A stretch of DNA of 35,353 nucleotides from an uncultured Eubacteriales bacterium (GCA_900316435.1 ONCY01000011.1:1-35353); one strand, 5' to 3'. Numbered from the stretch's first letter, positions 22,440 to 31,194 are shown. Numbers and translations: made by a program. Notes: generated by a model from the sequence alone, not told the origin.

Positions 22440-22800
22440 TTTTTAGCGACTGGATTTGTACACCCTGCCACAGAACATGTCAACTGTTGACAATTATTAA
22501 ATAAAAAACTGTGCAAAACTCACACAGAAAGGTGATGGGCAAAAAACATTCGTTAAATGTTTAACAACACGTTTGGGCGTTTTCAACAACTTCAAATGCT
22601 TTTTTTATAAAACAAAGTGATGATTTCCCAAAGTTGTGTCTTTTTAACGCGTTAAAATATCACCACTTTTTGAGCATGCTCAATATATAGTTAGTATCGC
22701 CGCAAACTCAGGGGCAAAACACAATATATTGATTTTTAAGAGGCAAAACCCCCTTGAAAAACTTTATTTGAAATATAATAAAAAAGCGGAAAAAGCCGAT
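22440..22800. other. Gene-free, AT-rich, palindrome-rich intergenic block
   Basis: No plausible coding frame is seen. Dyads: TGTCAAC-T-GTTGACA (22478-22492); AAACATT-5 nt-AATGTTT (22544-22562); perfect 16-bp TTTTAACGCGTTAAAA (22642-22657); perfect 12-bp TGAGCATGCTCA (22671-22682). The third is enclosed by AAAGTG-ATGAT and ATATCAC-CACTTT, so a larger stem is possible. This could be operator sites, a small RNA or a remnant mobile element. Confidence 0.45.
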
Positions 22801-22802
22801 AA

Positions 22803-22844
22803 AATCAGCCGCGAAAGCCCGATTTGAGCATTTCACGGCTGATT
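22803..22844. terminator. Terminator of the serine-hydrolase lipoprotein gene
   Basis: Stem AATCAGCCGCGAAA / TTTCACGGCTGATT with one G-U or mismatch and a 14-nt loop. The minus side runs TTATCGGCTTTTT and the plus side ATTTTT. It begins 9 nt after the minus-strand gene's stop. Confidence 0.75.
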
Positions 22845-22852
22845 ATTTTTAA

Positions 22853-23959
22853 TTATGACATCAAATCTGTAAGCAAATCGCCCGCAAGTCCCGTCATCGA
22901 AACGGGATTTATATTATTGGAAAGCACAACGAGCGTCAGCTTTTTGTCGGTGTTGATATAGTCAAACGATGAATATATACCGATAGCGCCGTAATGACCT
23001 ACGCCGCCCTCAAGCTGCAGATACAATCCGTAGCCGTAGTGGACGTCTGGCGAATAGTCGGTAGTCATCGCCTTGTAGCTGTCGGCGGAAATCACCTTGC
23101 CGCTGCTCAGCGCGTTTATCCACGCCGTCATGTCGGCGGCGTTGGAAATAATGTCTCCTGCGCCGTTTGTAAGTCCGGGCTGGGTGTCAACCTGCTCATA
23201 TTTGTTTCCCTCAGCCCACTTGGGTGATGAGGGCATCTCGCCGATAAACCCCGTGTGCGTCATGCCCAGCGGTTTAAAGAAGCTCTCGCGCAGGAAGTCG
23301 GCGTATTTTTTGCCGGAAACCTGCCCAACGATGTCCGATAACAGGAAATAGTTGACGTTGGCGTATTGAAAGGTAGTGTCGGGCTCGGATTGCAGCTTTT
23401 GCTTGAAAACCCAATCCTTAATGATTTTGACGTTTTCCTCTTCGGTATGGTCGTCGGTGACGTCTATCCCGCTCTCCTCGGCAAGGTCGGGAATTCCCGA
23501 GCGCATCGAGAGCAGGTTGTGCAGAGTAATTTTTTTGCCCTCCTGATAGTCGGGATAGTACTTGTCAAGCGTGTCTTTTACGCTCAGCTTGCCCTGCTCC
23601 TGAAGCAGCATAACCGCGGCGGCGCAGAACTGCTTTGATACCGAGCCGACGGGCAGCGGAGTGTCAAGGGTGATCGCGCTTCCGTTCTCAGTGGTGCCCT
23701 TGGCGAATGAAGCCACGGGCTTTTCGCCTTGGACGGCGTAAATAACTCCCTCAAACTCATTTGCTTCTATCGTACTCTTCATTCCGTCCGGAACCTCGGG
23801 GTTCGCCGTGGCGGCGGTCGCGGGCGGCGCCTCGGTTACAGCCTCGGTTGCGGCAGTTGTTTTCGCCTTTGAAGAGGAGCTTGCGTCTTTATTGGATGAG
23901 CAGCCGGCAGCAGCGCAGACAATAAGCGCCGACAGAATAATTGATATTATTTTTTTCAT
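22853..23959 (-). CDS. Serine beta-lactamase/DD-peptidase-family lipoprotein
   Basis: 368 aa. The signal peptide ends in lipobox AAAGC, so Cys20 is the probable lipidated residue; a Ser/Thr/Ala-rich tether follows. The class C beta-lactamase-like fold has SVSK (Ser106, Lys109), the YAN motif (Tyr199, Asn201) and HYG (His322, Gly324) in place of KTG, the pattern of the broad 'serine hydrolase' or esterase/DD-carboxypeptidase group (EstB, AmpH, PbpX-like). It acts outside the membrane, on peptidoglycan, D-amino acid peptides or esters; true beta-lactam resistance is not implied. The start at 23959 is set by AAAGGAGG upstream. It is monocistronic. Confidence 0.9.
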   Translation of the reverse strand: MKKIISIILSALIVCAAAGCSSNKDASSSSKAKTTAATEAVTEAPPATAATANPEVPDGMKSTIEANEFEGVIYAVQGEKPVASFAKGTTENGSAITLDTPLPVGSVSKQFCAAAVMLLQEQGKLSVKDTLDKYYPDYQEGKKITLHNLLSMRSGIPDLAEESGIDVTDDHTEEENVKIIKDWVFKQKLQSEPDTTFQYANVNYFLLSDIVGQVSGKKYADFLRESFFKPLGMTHTGFIGEMPSSPKWAEGNKYEQVDTQPGLTNGAGDIISNAADMTAWINALSSGKVISADSYKAMTTDYSPDVHYGYGLYLQLEGGVGHYGAIGIYSSFDYINTDKKLTLVVLSNNINPVSMTGLAGDLLTDLMS

Positions 23960-23981
23960 GTTTAAAACCTCCTTTTTCCAT

Positions 23982-24010
23982 ATTATATATCAGACCGGTG
24001 CGGTTTACAA
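23982..24010 (-). promoter_or_regulatory. Promoter of the serine-hydrolase lipoprotein gene
   Basis: Minus strand: -35 TTGTAA (24010-24005), 17-nt spacer, -10 TATAAT (23987-23982). Confidence 0.72.
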
Positions 24011-24108
24011 GCAAGGAAAGGTTGATTTTTTCAAGCATTCCGAGAAAATATCAAGCGGATGTTGCGCGGCATTGCATAAATCATTTCGTATAATTCCAAT
24101 AAATAATA

Positions 24109-24137
24109 TTGAAATACTCAAAAAAATATGATACACT
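24109..24137 (+). promoter_or_regulatory. Promoter of the pullulanase gene
   Basis: The -35 is TTGAAA (24109-24114), the spacer is 17 nt and the extended -10 is TGATACACT (hexamer 24132-24137). The leader is about 65 nt. Confidence 0.6.
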
Positions 24138-24209
24138 ATAATCGACGCCGCATATTCTTATATGCGGATCTGTATATCAATCAGTAAATCATTTAAGGAG
24201 GAATATCCA

Positions 24210-27200
24210 ATGAGAGCAGCAAAGAAAATTGTTTCTTCCGTTCTTGCGGTATGTATGCTCGCTTCAACAGGCGTTGTTTCGGCGTTTGCGGCTCAGACCG
24301 ATGAGTCGACCGGCGCTACCCCTAACCCCTATGTTGTAGCCTGTGAACAGCTTGACGCTGAGTATGCTTACAACGGCAATGACCTCGGAGCGACATATTC
24401 GCCCGAAAAAACCGTATTCAAGGTTTGGTCGCCTACAGCAACGGAAGTAACTCTTAACCGTTATGCCACCGGCTCCGACAAAGAGGACGGCGCCGCCGAT
24501 CTCGGCTCTGTCACAATGGAAAAGATGATGAACGGCGACAAATGGACAGGCGTTTGGACAGCCACTGTAGAGGGCGATATCGTAAACACCTACTACACCT
24601 ATAAAATCACCTCGGCTCATCCCAAGTCTGGAGCATTGCAGACAGCCGAAACACAGGACGTTTATTCCGTAGCAACAGGCGTTAACGGCAGACGTTCAAT
24701 GGTATGCGACCTCAGCAAGACAAACCCCGAGGGCTGGGAATCTGACAAGCATGTTACACCCGAAAAGCAGACCGATTCAACCGTATGGGAGCTTCATGTA
24801 AAGGACTTCTCATGGGACACCGATTCGGGCATAAGCGAAGCTAACCGCGGCAAGTACCTTGCGTTTACCGAAACAGGCACTACCCTTAAAAATGAGGGAC
24901 ATATATCAACCTGTATCGATTACCTCAAGGAGCTGGGCGTTACAACCGTACAGCTCAACCCGTTCTATGACTTCCAGTCGATCAACGAGGCGGGCGACGA
25001 CTCTCAGTTCAACTGGGGCTATGATCCGCAGAACTACAACGTACCCGAGGGCTCATATTCTTCAAACCCCTATGACGGCAATGTAAGGATCAACGAGTGC
25101 AAGCAGATGATCCAGGCGCTTCATAACGCGGGTATCTCGGTTGTTATGGACGTTGTTTACAACCACACCTTCTCAAATTCAAAAGACGATTCCTGCTTCC
25201 AGGCAACCGTTCCCGATTACTACTACCGCATGACCAAGACCGGCACGTTCTCCAACGGCTCGGGCTGCGGCAACGAGGTTTCCTCGGAGCGCGCGATGAC
25301 CAGAAAATTCATCCTCGACTCTATCCTTTACTGGGTAAACGAGTACCATGTAGACGGCTTCCGCTTTGACCTGATGGGTCTTATGGACACCGAAACAATG
25401 AACCTTATCCGCGAGGCTATGGACGCTGTTGATCCGACTCTTACAACCTGGGGCGAGGGCTGGACAGGCGGAACTTCAACTTATCCGGCAACCACCTGCA
25501 CAGGCGCGAAATATTATCAGGGCGTTCAGAAGAACGCAAAGCAGCTTAATTCAAGAGTAGCTTTCTTCAACGACGTTATCCGCAACGGTATCAAGGGCAC
25601 TGTATTTGATATCACCGAAAAGGGCTTTATCGCGGGCAACGCCACGTATGCCAAGAACATCAAATCAGGCGTGCGCGCCAACACAACCGAAACTCAGGGC
25701 TGGACGGCTCTGGCTCCAGAGCAGTGCGTAACCTACGCCGACTGCCACGATAACGCCACTATCTACGATCAGATCGCGGCATCCTATACCAAGGACGAGT
25801 ACGGCGTAAGAAATGACGATGCTGTCAAGGTCAACAAAATCGCCGCAGGTATCCTTTACACCTCTCAGGGCGTTACCTTCACCCTCGCCGGTGAGGAAAT
25901 GGGACGCACCAAGTTCGGCGACACCAACAGCTATAAGTCATCTCCCGAAATTAACAAGATCCGCTGGCAGAATCTTGTAGACTATGCTGATCTGGTTTCC
26001 TATTATAAGGGAATGATGAAGATCAAAAAGGCGTTCTCACCTCTGAGAGCAGCCGACAACAGCTATGCCGACAAGGTCGTATTCAACGGCAAGGCAACCG
26101 AGGACGCAGGCTATGTAGCATATACAATCACCAACGATCAGCAGGGCGAATGGAATAAAATGGCGGTTATCCACAACCCCACAACCCGCACCCAGAATAT
26201 TACGCTTGCCGATAAAACCGTAGATGCCGACTTTGAGTGGGTTATCATCGCCAAGGGCGACATCGCGGGCGTTACCTCGCTCGGTACCGCAAAGGGCAAG
26301 AAGCTCAGCGTCCCCGCTCAGTCAACTCTCGTAGCTGTTGACAAGGCAGGCTATGACGACGCAGGCATTACCGAAAATACCGGCAGAGTAGTTGTAGATT
26401 ACGTTTACCGCGACGGCAAAAAGATCGCCGATTCCGCGACACTGTACGGCGAGATCGGCACAGGCTATGTTACCGGTCCTTCCGCTTCCGTACCCAACAC
26501 CTATGTTCTTTCAAGCGTTGAAGGCAACACATCCGGCACTTATTCCGAAGAAGTCCAGACCGTTAAATATGTTTACACCGACTATGTTCCCGAAAACCTC
26601 AGCAAGTACGGCGACGTAAACAAGGACGGCAGCATTACTCTTGATGATGTAACCGCGTTCCAGAGGATCCTTGCTCAGTTTGACAAGATTTCCGACGAGG
26701 ACTTTGCTCATCTTGACTTTGACTGCGACGGCAGAGTTTCGATCAATGACGTTACAATGCTTCAGAAGTATCTTGCGGAATACAGAGTATCCGAGGGCAC
26801 CGTTGTTGTCAACTACTACTATGACGATGCTGACGGCACCCAGAAAAAGCTCACCGACACCGTTACTATCAAGGGCAGAGTAGGCGACAGCTTTACTACC
26901 TCTAAGTACTATGTAATGGGCTATAAGCTTGACGAGTCAAGACTTCCCAAGGTTACCGAGGGCTTGATCCCCTACGGCAGCACCCTTTATGTAAATTACT
27001 ATTACATTCTCGGCAGCCCCGACGCAAAACTCCACTTTAAGCACAGCGGCAGCCTTACCTGGACGCCCACCCTCTGGATCTGGGGCAGCGACCTTGACGG
27101 CAAGGACGCGGGCAACTTCTCGGGCGGCAACTGGCCGGGCATAAACGCTGCTCTTAACGAGGATACCGGCTGGTTCGACTACGACTTCACCTTCTCGGGT

Positions 27201-27389
27201 GCAGGCACTTATAACGTAATCGTTTCAAACGGCGGCAAGACTCAGACCGTTGACTGCAAGGGCTTCGGCTACAACGAGATGTGGGTAGTAATTGACGACA
27301 GCAAGATAGATACCGGCAATTACCTTACATTCTATGATGACAATCCCGAGGTCAACCCCTCTGCGAATGTCATTTCCTTCCATAACTGA
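24210..27389 (+). CDS. Secreted dockerin-bearing type I pullulanase (GH13) with MucBP- and CBM26-like modules
   Basis: 1059 aa; AAGGAGGAATATCC fixes the ATG at 24210. Signal peptide about residues 1-28. Residues about 60-165 are a CBM48-like N-domain (FKVWSPTATEV). The GH13 catalytic domain follows, with FNWGYDPQNYN (type I pullulanase signature, usually YNWGYDP), nucleophile Asp387 (DGFRFDLMG), acid/base Glu416 (TWGEGWTGG) and Asp514 (YADCHDN). A dockerin with two calcium loops lies at about 799-860 (GDVNKDGSITLDD, DFDCDGRVSIND). A MucBP-like domain (VVVNYYYDD, VNYYYILG) spans about 866-932, and a starch-binding CBM25/26-like module (TPTLWIWGSD, NWPGINAALNEDTGWF) the end. It cleaves alpha-1,6 branches of starch or pullulan outside the cell. 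An internal rather than terminal dockerin is notable. It resembles R. bromii amylosome pullulanases, from memory. Confidence 0.94.
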   Translation: MRAAKKIVSSVLAVCMLASTGVVSAFAAQTDESTGATPNPYVVACEQLDAEYAYNGNDLGATYSPEKTVFKVWSPTATEVTLNRYATGSDKEDGAADLGSVTMEKMMNGDKWTGVWTATVEGDIVNTYYTYKITSAHPKSGALQTAETQDVYSVATGVNGRRSMVCDLSKTNPEGWESDKHVTPEKQTDSTVWELHVKDFSWDTDSGISEANRGKYLAFTETGTTLKNEGHISTCIDYLKELGVTTVQLNPFYDFQSINEAGDDSQFNWGYDPQNYNVPEGSYSSNPYDGNVRINECKQMIQALHNAGISVVMDVVYNHTFSNSKDDSCFQATVPDYYYRMTKTGTFSNGSGCGNEVSSERAMTRKFILDSILYWVNEYHVDGFRFDLMGLMDTETMNLIREAMDAVDPTLTTWGEGWTGGTSTYPATTCTGAKYYQGVQKNAKQLNSRVAFFNDVIRNGIKGTVFDITEKGFIAGNATYAKNIKSGVRANTTETQGWTALAPEQCVTYADCHDNATIYDQIAASYTKDEYGVRNDDAVKVNKIAAGILYTSQGVTFTLAGEEMGRTKFGDTNSYKSSPEINKIRWQNLVDYADLVSYYKGMMKIKKAFSPLRAADNSYADKVVFNGKATEDAGYVAYTITNDQQGEWNKMAVIHNPTTRTQNITLADKTVDADFEWVIIAKGDIAGVTSLGTAKGKKLSVPAQSTLVAVDKAGYDDAGITENTGRVVVDYVYRDGKKIADSATLYGEIGTGYVTGPSASVPNTYVLSSVEGNTSGTYSEEVQTVKYVYTDYVPENLSKYGDVNKDGSITLDDVTAFQRILAQFDKISDEDFAHLDFDCDGRVSINDVTMLQKYLAEYRVSEGTVVVNYYYDDADGTQKKLTDTVTIKGRVGDSFTTSKYYVMGYKLDESRLPKVTEGLIPYGSTLYVNYYYILGSPDAKLHFKHSGSLTWTPTLWIWGSDLDGKDAGNFSGGNWPGINAALNEDTGWFDYDFTFSGAGTYNVIVSNGGKTQTVDCKGFGYNEMWVVIDDSKIDTGNYLTFYDDNPEVNPSANVISFHN

Positions 27390-27409
27390 TTATTGAATCA
27401 ATACTATCG

Positions 27410-27437
27410 AAAGAGCACGTTTCGGCGTGCTCTTTTT
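27410..27437 (+). terminator. Terminator of the pullulanase gene
   Basis: Perfect 10-bp stem AAAGAGCACG / CGTGCTCTTT with a TTTCGG loop and a T-run, 20 nt after the stop. Confidence 0.92.
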
Positions 27438-27460
27438 GTCGTTGCCACGACGGGGCAATA

Positions 27461-27606
27461 CGCGCAAGCGTGACGCTTGACCCAATTCGCAAATTAAACA
27501 TTTATTATTACCAAAACTTCCCGACCCGCGAGATATGTTGCGCCGTTGCAGAAACATTTTTTTCATAACAATTTCTCCAAAGGCGCGCTTCCTGCCGCGT
27601 GGCGGC
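27461..27606 (+). repeat. Dispersed hairpin-ended repeat, copy 2
   Basis: Same orientation as copy 1. The terminal hairpin CAAGCGT-G-ACGCTTG is at 27465-27479. It then has ATTCGCAAATTAAAC, CCCGACCCGCGAGATATG, GCGCCGTTGCAGAAAC, TCCAAAGGCGCGCTTCCT and CCGCGTGGCGGC. It fills most of the gap between the pullulanase terminator and the cysK promoter region. Confidence 0.8.
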
Positions 27607-27684
27607 TGGGTTTTGTATTTGTTGTCTATTTTTTTGCTGCGCATTTTAGGCAGTCTGCATATTTTAATTGTGTGTTAATTAATG

Positions 27685-27690
27685 TATAAT
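27685..27690 (+). promoter_or_regulatory. Likely -10 of the cysK promoter
   Basis: TATAAT lies about 34 nt before the first ATG; the -35 position is AT-rich without a clear match. Confidence 0.4.
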
Positions 27691-27723
27691 AAATAGGTTA
27701 CAGTTTAACAGAAAAGAAAGGCA

Positions 27724-27993
27724 ATGGATATGGTATACAATAATATATTGGAAGCGGTAGGGCAGACTCCTATGATCCGTCTTAACCGCATGCCCGGCAA
27801 GGACAGCGCCGACATTCTTGTAAAGTTTGAGGCATTAAACGTCGGCGGCTCAATAAAGACGCGCACCGCGCTCAACATGATCCAGCAGGCGGAGCGAAAG
27901 GGCGAGATCAACAAGGACAGCATAATCGTTGAGCCTACAAGCGGTAATCAGGGCATAGGCCTTGCGCTTGTGGGAGCCGTAAGGCCGAGGTAA
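27724..27993 (+). pseudogene. cysK: Cysteine synthase, N-terminal part of a frameshifted gene
   Basis: N-terminal part of a PLP-dependent O-acetylserine sulfhydrylase, which makes cysteine from O-acetylserine and sulfide. The ATG at 27730 has better spacing to GAAAGG than the one at 27724. Motifs: ILEAVGQTPMIRLNR, GGSIKTRTALNM (Lys is the Schiff-base residue) and EPTSGNQGIGLAL (the substrate loop, usually SGNTG). The frame runs into a stop at 27991-27993 just after GLALVGAV. Normal CysK continues here with about 25 residues of the KGYK...MPDTMS...ERR...YG type; these are missing, and the sequence resumes in another frame at AEVRLIHD. The lesion is an internal deletion of about 76 bp, or another length that is one more than a multiple of three. 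Confidence 0.82.
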
Positions 27994-28586
27994 GGCTTAT
28001 TCACGACGCGGGCGACATAGGCGCCTGCATTGACGAGTGCCTTAAAACAGCGCTCAAAATGCGTGAAAAAGACCCTCGCGTATTCGTGCCCCAGCAATTT
28101 GAAAACATCAATAACGTAAAGGCTCATAAAAAGTACACCGCGCTTGAAATAATGCAGCAGTGCGCCGAGCCCATTGACGGATTCTGCTCGGGAATCGGCA
28201 CGGGCGGCACAATTACGGGAATAGGCGAGGTGCTCAAGGCGCAGTATCCCGATATTGAAATCTGGGCGGTCGAGCCCGAAAACGCCGCTATCCTTGCGGG
28301 CGGAACGATAGGAACCCATCTGCAAATGGGAATAGGCGACGGAATCATTCCCGACATTCTGAACCGCGAAATCTACGATGAAATCTATGTCGTAACCGAC
28401 GAGGAAGCCCTCAGTACAGCAAAACGCCTTGCCCGCGAGGAAGGCCTTATGTGCGGAATCTCGGGCGGCACAAACGTTGCGGCGGCTCTTAAGCTTGCCG
28501 AAAAGCTCGGCAAGGGAAAAACAGTCGTTACCGTCCTGCCCGACACCGCCGAAAGATACTTCTCAACCCCCCTATTCGAAGAATAG
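27984..28586 (+). pseudogene. cysK: Cysteine synthase, C-terminal part of a frameshifted gene
   Basis: Resumes at about 27984 with AEVRLIHDAGDIGACIDECL in the frame one base before that of the N-terminal part; the first internal ATG is at 28059. Motifs: VFVPQQFENINN, GFCSGIGTGGTITGIGEVL (the PLP phosphate-binding Gly loop), IWAVEPENAAILAGG, HLQMGIGDGIIP, CGISGGTNVAAALKLA and TVLPDTAERYFST, all canonical for CysK. Both halves together give about 287 residues, against about 305-310 normally. The gene ends directly at a copy of the dispersed repeat: the last G of the TAG stop is the first base of that repeat's GCCGCC end. As written, the enzyme would be inactive. Confidence 0.82.
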
Positions 28587-28727
28587 CCGCCACGCGGCAG
28601 GAAGCGCGCCTTTGGAAAACATCATATAATAAAAACGTTTTTGCAACGGCGCAACTTAACTCGCGGGTCGGGAAGTCTTATTTATTGCAAACGTCTGATT
28701 CGCGTACTGTCCGTCGGCTCAGCCGAC
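28586..28727 (-). repeat. Dispersed hairpin-ended repeat, copy 3 (inverted)
   Basis: Reverse complement of copies 1 and 2. It begins with GCCGCCACGCGG at the cysK stop, then AGGAAGCGCGCCTTTGGA, TTGCAACGGCGCAACTTA, CTCGCGGGTCGGGAAG and GCAAACGTCTGATTCGCGTAC. It ends in a hairpin of different sequence but the same position, GTCGGC-TCA-GCCGAC (28713-28727). Confidence 0.8.
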
Positions 28728-28907
28728 CGCCTTTGGAAAACATCATATAATAAAAACGTTTCTGCAACGGCGCAACTTAACTCGCGGGTTGGGTGGGTTT
28801 GTAATAAACAAGTTTTCTGTTCCCGAAAGATTGGGCACGCCGTTGATGAACGTTTTTTAAAAAACAAAAGGTAATAAAAGGCGGCTTTGGATAGAACGTC
28901 ACGTTCT
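28728..28907 (-). repeat. Dispersed hairpin-ended repeat, copy 4 (inverted, divergent end)
   Basis: Tandem to copy 3 with a period of 121 nt. About 65 nt from CGCCTTTGGAAAACATC to CTCGCGGGTTGGG are nearly identical to copy 3. The distal half diverges and ends in a third hairpin sequence, AGAACGT-C-ACGTTCT (28893-28907). Confidence 0.7.
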
Positions 28908-28981
28908 TAACTAAAATATCTGTTAATCACGAATTAATTTGGCAAAATGCCATTAATTTGTTTACAGAATTATAACATCTC

Positions 28982-29010
28982 TTGATTTTTGGCTTAAACA
29001 GTGCTATTCT
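28982..29010 (+). promoter_or_regulatory. Promoter of the small secreted Ser/Thr-rich protein gene
   Basis: The -35 is TTGATT (28982-28987), the spacer is 17 nt and the -10 is TATTCT (29005-29010). Confidence 0.6.
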
Positions 29011-29038
29011 TGGTCTGCTAATTAAGGAGATGTTAAAA

Positions 29039-29353
29039 TTGAACATTAAAACAAAGGTAATCAGTATTTCAATCGCGGTATTTATGCTGCTCAGCGTTGC
29101 GGCATTAAGCGTTACCGCTGTAAACGCGGCTGAGACAACCGAAACAACCGAGGCTTCAACAACAGCGGTTACAAACACTACCGACGCTGTAAGCTCAACT
29201 GCTGATTCGGCTACGGTTGATTCAACAAACGATTCCGCAAACGGCTCAATTGCCACAGGCGAGACCGCTATGTGGGCTGCCGGCTTTGCAATGTTAGCTG
29301 CTGCTTCGGGCGCTGTTCTGTTTGTTGCCACCCGCGGCAAGGAAAATGACTGA
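29039..29353 (+). CDS. Small secreted Ser/Thr/Ala-rich protein with C-terminal membrane anchor
   Basis: 104 aa from TTG 29039, chosen because AAGGAG lies at proper spacing; an ATG at 29030 overlaps the ribosome site. The signal peptide is NIKTKVISISIAVFMLLSVA, cleaved near VNAA. The middle is a low-complexity Thr/Ser/Ala/Glu linker (TTETTEASTT). The end is a hydrophobic helix (MWAAGFAMLAAASGAVLFVA) followed by TRGKEND. SIATGE just before the helix recalls variant sortase-type sorting signals, but no LPxTG is present. It is probably a cell-surface stalk or lipoteichoic-type spacer; its function is unknown. It has its own promoter and terminator. Confidence 0.68.
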   Translation: MNIKTKVISISIAVFMLLSVAALSVTAVNAAETTETTEASTTAVTNTTDAVSSTADSATVDSTNDSANGSIATGETAMWAAGFAMLAAASGAVLFVATRGKEND

Positions 29354-29381
29354 GCCATATTTTAAGAATTATATTTAAACA

Positions 29382-29435
29382 AAACCGCCGTTTACGCCGT
29401 ATTCGCACTGCCGATTGCGGAAAGCGGCGGTTTTT
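29382..29435 (+). terminator. Terminator of the small secreted protein gene
   Basis: Stem AAACCGCCG / CGGCGGTTT around a long, partly paired loop, followed by TTTTT, about 30 nt after the stop. Confidence 0.75.
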
Positions 29436-29457
29436 ATCTTTATATATTATATTTCGG

Positions 29458-29486
29458 TTGAAATATTCCGAATCAAGTGGTATAAT
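29458..29486 (+). promoter_or_regulatory. Promoter of ilvD
   Basis: The -35 is TTGAAA (29458-29463), the spacer is 17 nt and the -10 is TATAAT (29481-29486). The leader is only about 27 nt, so there is no room for a T-box or attenuator. Confidence 0.82.
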
Positions 29487-29518
29487 TTAAAGAAAAGCAA
29501 TCGAAAGGATTGATTCCC

Positions 29519-31177
29519 ATGAAAAGTGATGCAGTAAGAACTCCTATCAAATGCGCTCCTCAGCGTTCGCTGTTCCGCGCTCTCGGCATGACAGAGGAAG
29601 AGCTTAAAAAGCCATTAATCGGTATTGTAAGCTCATACAACGAGATTGTGCCGGGTCACATGAATATCGACAAAATCGTAAACGCAGTCAAAACAGGCGT
29701 AGCAATGGCAGGCGGCAACCCCATTGTATTCCCTGCAATTGCCGTATGCGACGGAATCGCTATGGGTCACACGGGCATGAAATACTCGCTTGTAACCCGC
29801 GACCTCATCGCCGATTCAACCGAGGCAATGGCTATTGCCCACGCTTTTGACGCGCTTGTAATGGTGCCCAACTGCGACAAAAACGTTCCCGGTCTGCTTA
29901 TGGCGGCGGCTCGCCTTAACATTCCCACTATTTTTGTCAGCGGCGGCCCAATGCTCGCGGGACGTTTTGCCGGCCATAAAACCAGCCTTTCAAGCATGTT
30001 TGAGGCGGTAGGCTCATACAATTCGGGCAAAATCACCCTCGACGAGCTCGACGAATACGAAAACAAGGCTTGCCCAAGCTGCGGCTCATGCTCGGGCATG
30101 TACACCGCAAACTCCATGAACTGCCTCACCGAGGTTCTGGGCATGGGCTTGCGCGGCAACGGCACAATCCCCGCCGTATATTCCGAGAGGATCCAGCTTG
30201 CAAAGCACGCCGGCATGAAGATAATGGAGCTGCTTGAAAAGGATATCAAGCCCCGCGACATCATGACCGAGGACGCGTTCCGCAACGCGCTCACAATGGA
30301 CATGGCGCTCGGATGCTCAACCAACTCAATGCTCCACCTGCCCGCAATCGCTCACGAGTGCGGAATCGACCTCAACCTTGACATAGCAAACGAAATCTCC
30401 GCAAAGACGCCCAACCTCTGTCACCTTGCTCCGGCAGGCAGAACCTACATGGAGGATCTCAACGAGGCAGGCGGCATTTACGCGGTTATGAATGAAATCA
30501 ATAAGCTTGGTCTGCTCAATACCGACCTTATCACCTGCACCGGCAAGACCGTTGCCGAGAATATCGCGGGCGTTCAGAACAAGAACCCCGACGTTATCCG
30601 TCCCGTTGAAAAGCCCTACAGCCCCACAGGCGGCATTGCCGTATTGCGCGGCAACCTTGCTCCGGACAGCGGTGTTGTAAAGCGCTCGGCAGTTGCTCCC
30701 GAAATGCTCAAGCACTCGGGCCCCGCAAAGGTATTTGACTGCGAGGAGGACGCTATGCAGGCTATCACCGACGGCTTCATCGAGGAGGGCGACGTTGTTG
30801 TTATCCGCTACGAGGGTCCCAAGGGCGGCCCCGGCATGCGCGAAATGCTTAATCCAACCTCCGCTATCATGGGACGCGGTCTCGGCAGTTCAGTTGCGCT
30901 CATCACCGACGGACGCTTCTCAGGTGCTACACGCGGCGCGTGCATAGGTCACATCAGCCCCGAGGCGGCTGTAGGCGGTCCAATCGCGCTTGTTGAGGAC
31001 GGCGACATCATCGAAATCAACATTCCCGAAAACACAATTACCCTCAACGTAAGCGACGAGGAGCTGGCTAAGCGCAGAGCCGAGTGGAAGCCCAGAGAGC
31101 CGAAGATCACCACAGGCTATCTGGCACGCTACGCAAAGCTTGTTTCATCGGGCGCACAGGGTGCGGTGCTGTCATAA
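29519..31177 (+). CDS. ilvD: Dihydroxy-acid dehydratase
   Basis: 552 aa; converts 2,3-dihydroxy-isovalerate and -methylvalerate to the keto acids in valine and isoleucine synthesis, in the cytoplasm, with an Fe-S cluster. The ATG at 29519 follows GAAAGG; the TTG at 29510 is less likely. Motifs: [38 protein letters not shown] (Cys119) and [19 protein letters not shown] (Cys191 region), with [25 protein letters not shown] near the C-terminus. The two Cys motifs are the cluster ligands known for the family. The gene is complete, at normal length, and monocistronic between its own promoter and terminator. Other ilv genes are not in the window. Confidence 0.97.
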   Translation: MKSDAVRTPIKCAPQRSLFRALGMTEEELKKPLIGIVSSYNEIVPGHMNIDKIVNAVKTGVAMAGGNPIVFPAIAVCDGIAMGHTGMKYSLVTRDLIADSTEAMAIAHAFDALVMVPNCDKNVPGLLMAAARLNIPTIFVSGGPMLAGRFAGHKTSLSSMFEAVGSYNSGKITLDELDEYENKACPSCGSCSGMYTANSMNCLTEVLGMGLRGNGTIPAVYSERIQLAKHAGMKIMELLEKDIKPRDIMTEDAFRNALTMDMALGCSTNSMLHLPAIAHECGIDLNLDIANEISAKTPNLCHLAPAGRTYMEDLNEAGGIYAVMNEINKLGLLNTDLITCTGKTVAENIAGVQNKNPDVIRPVEKPYSPTGGIAVLRGNLAPDSGVVKRSAVAPEMLKHSGPAKVFDCEEDAMQAITDGFIEEGDVVVIRYEGPKGGPGMREMLNPTSAIMGRGLGSSVALITDGRFSGATRGACIGHISPEAAVGGPIALVEDGDIIEINIPENTITLNVSDEELAKRRAEWKPREPKITTGYLARYAKLVSSGAQGAVLS

Positions 31178-31194
31178 TCAAAATTTGAATTATT

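Noticed and set aside
22853..23959. Antibiotic-resistance beta-lactamase
   Set aside because: The third motif is HYG, not KTG, and the fold is shared with esterases and DD-peptidases; resistance cannot be inferred.
27390..27644. 84-codon minus-strand frame after the pullulanase gene
   Set aside because: It spans the terminator and repeat copy 2, with no homologous look.
28641..28874. 77- and 61-codon frames in the region after cysK
   Set aside because: They are translations of repeat copies 3 and 4.
29487..29518. T-box or attenuator before ilvD
   Set aside because: The predicted leader is only about 27 nt, too short for a riboswitch.
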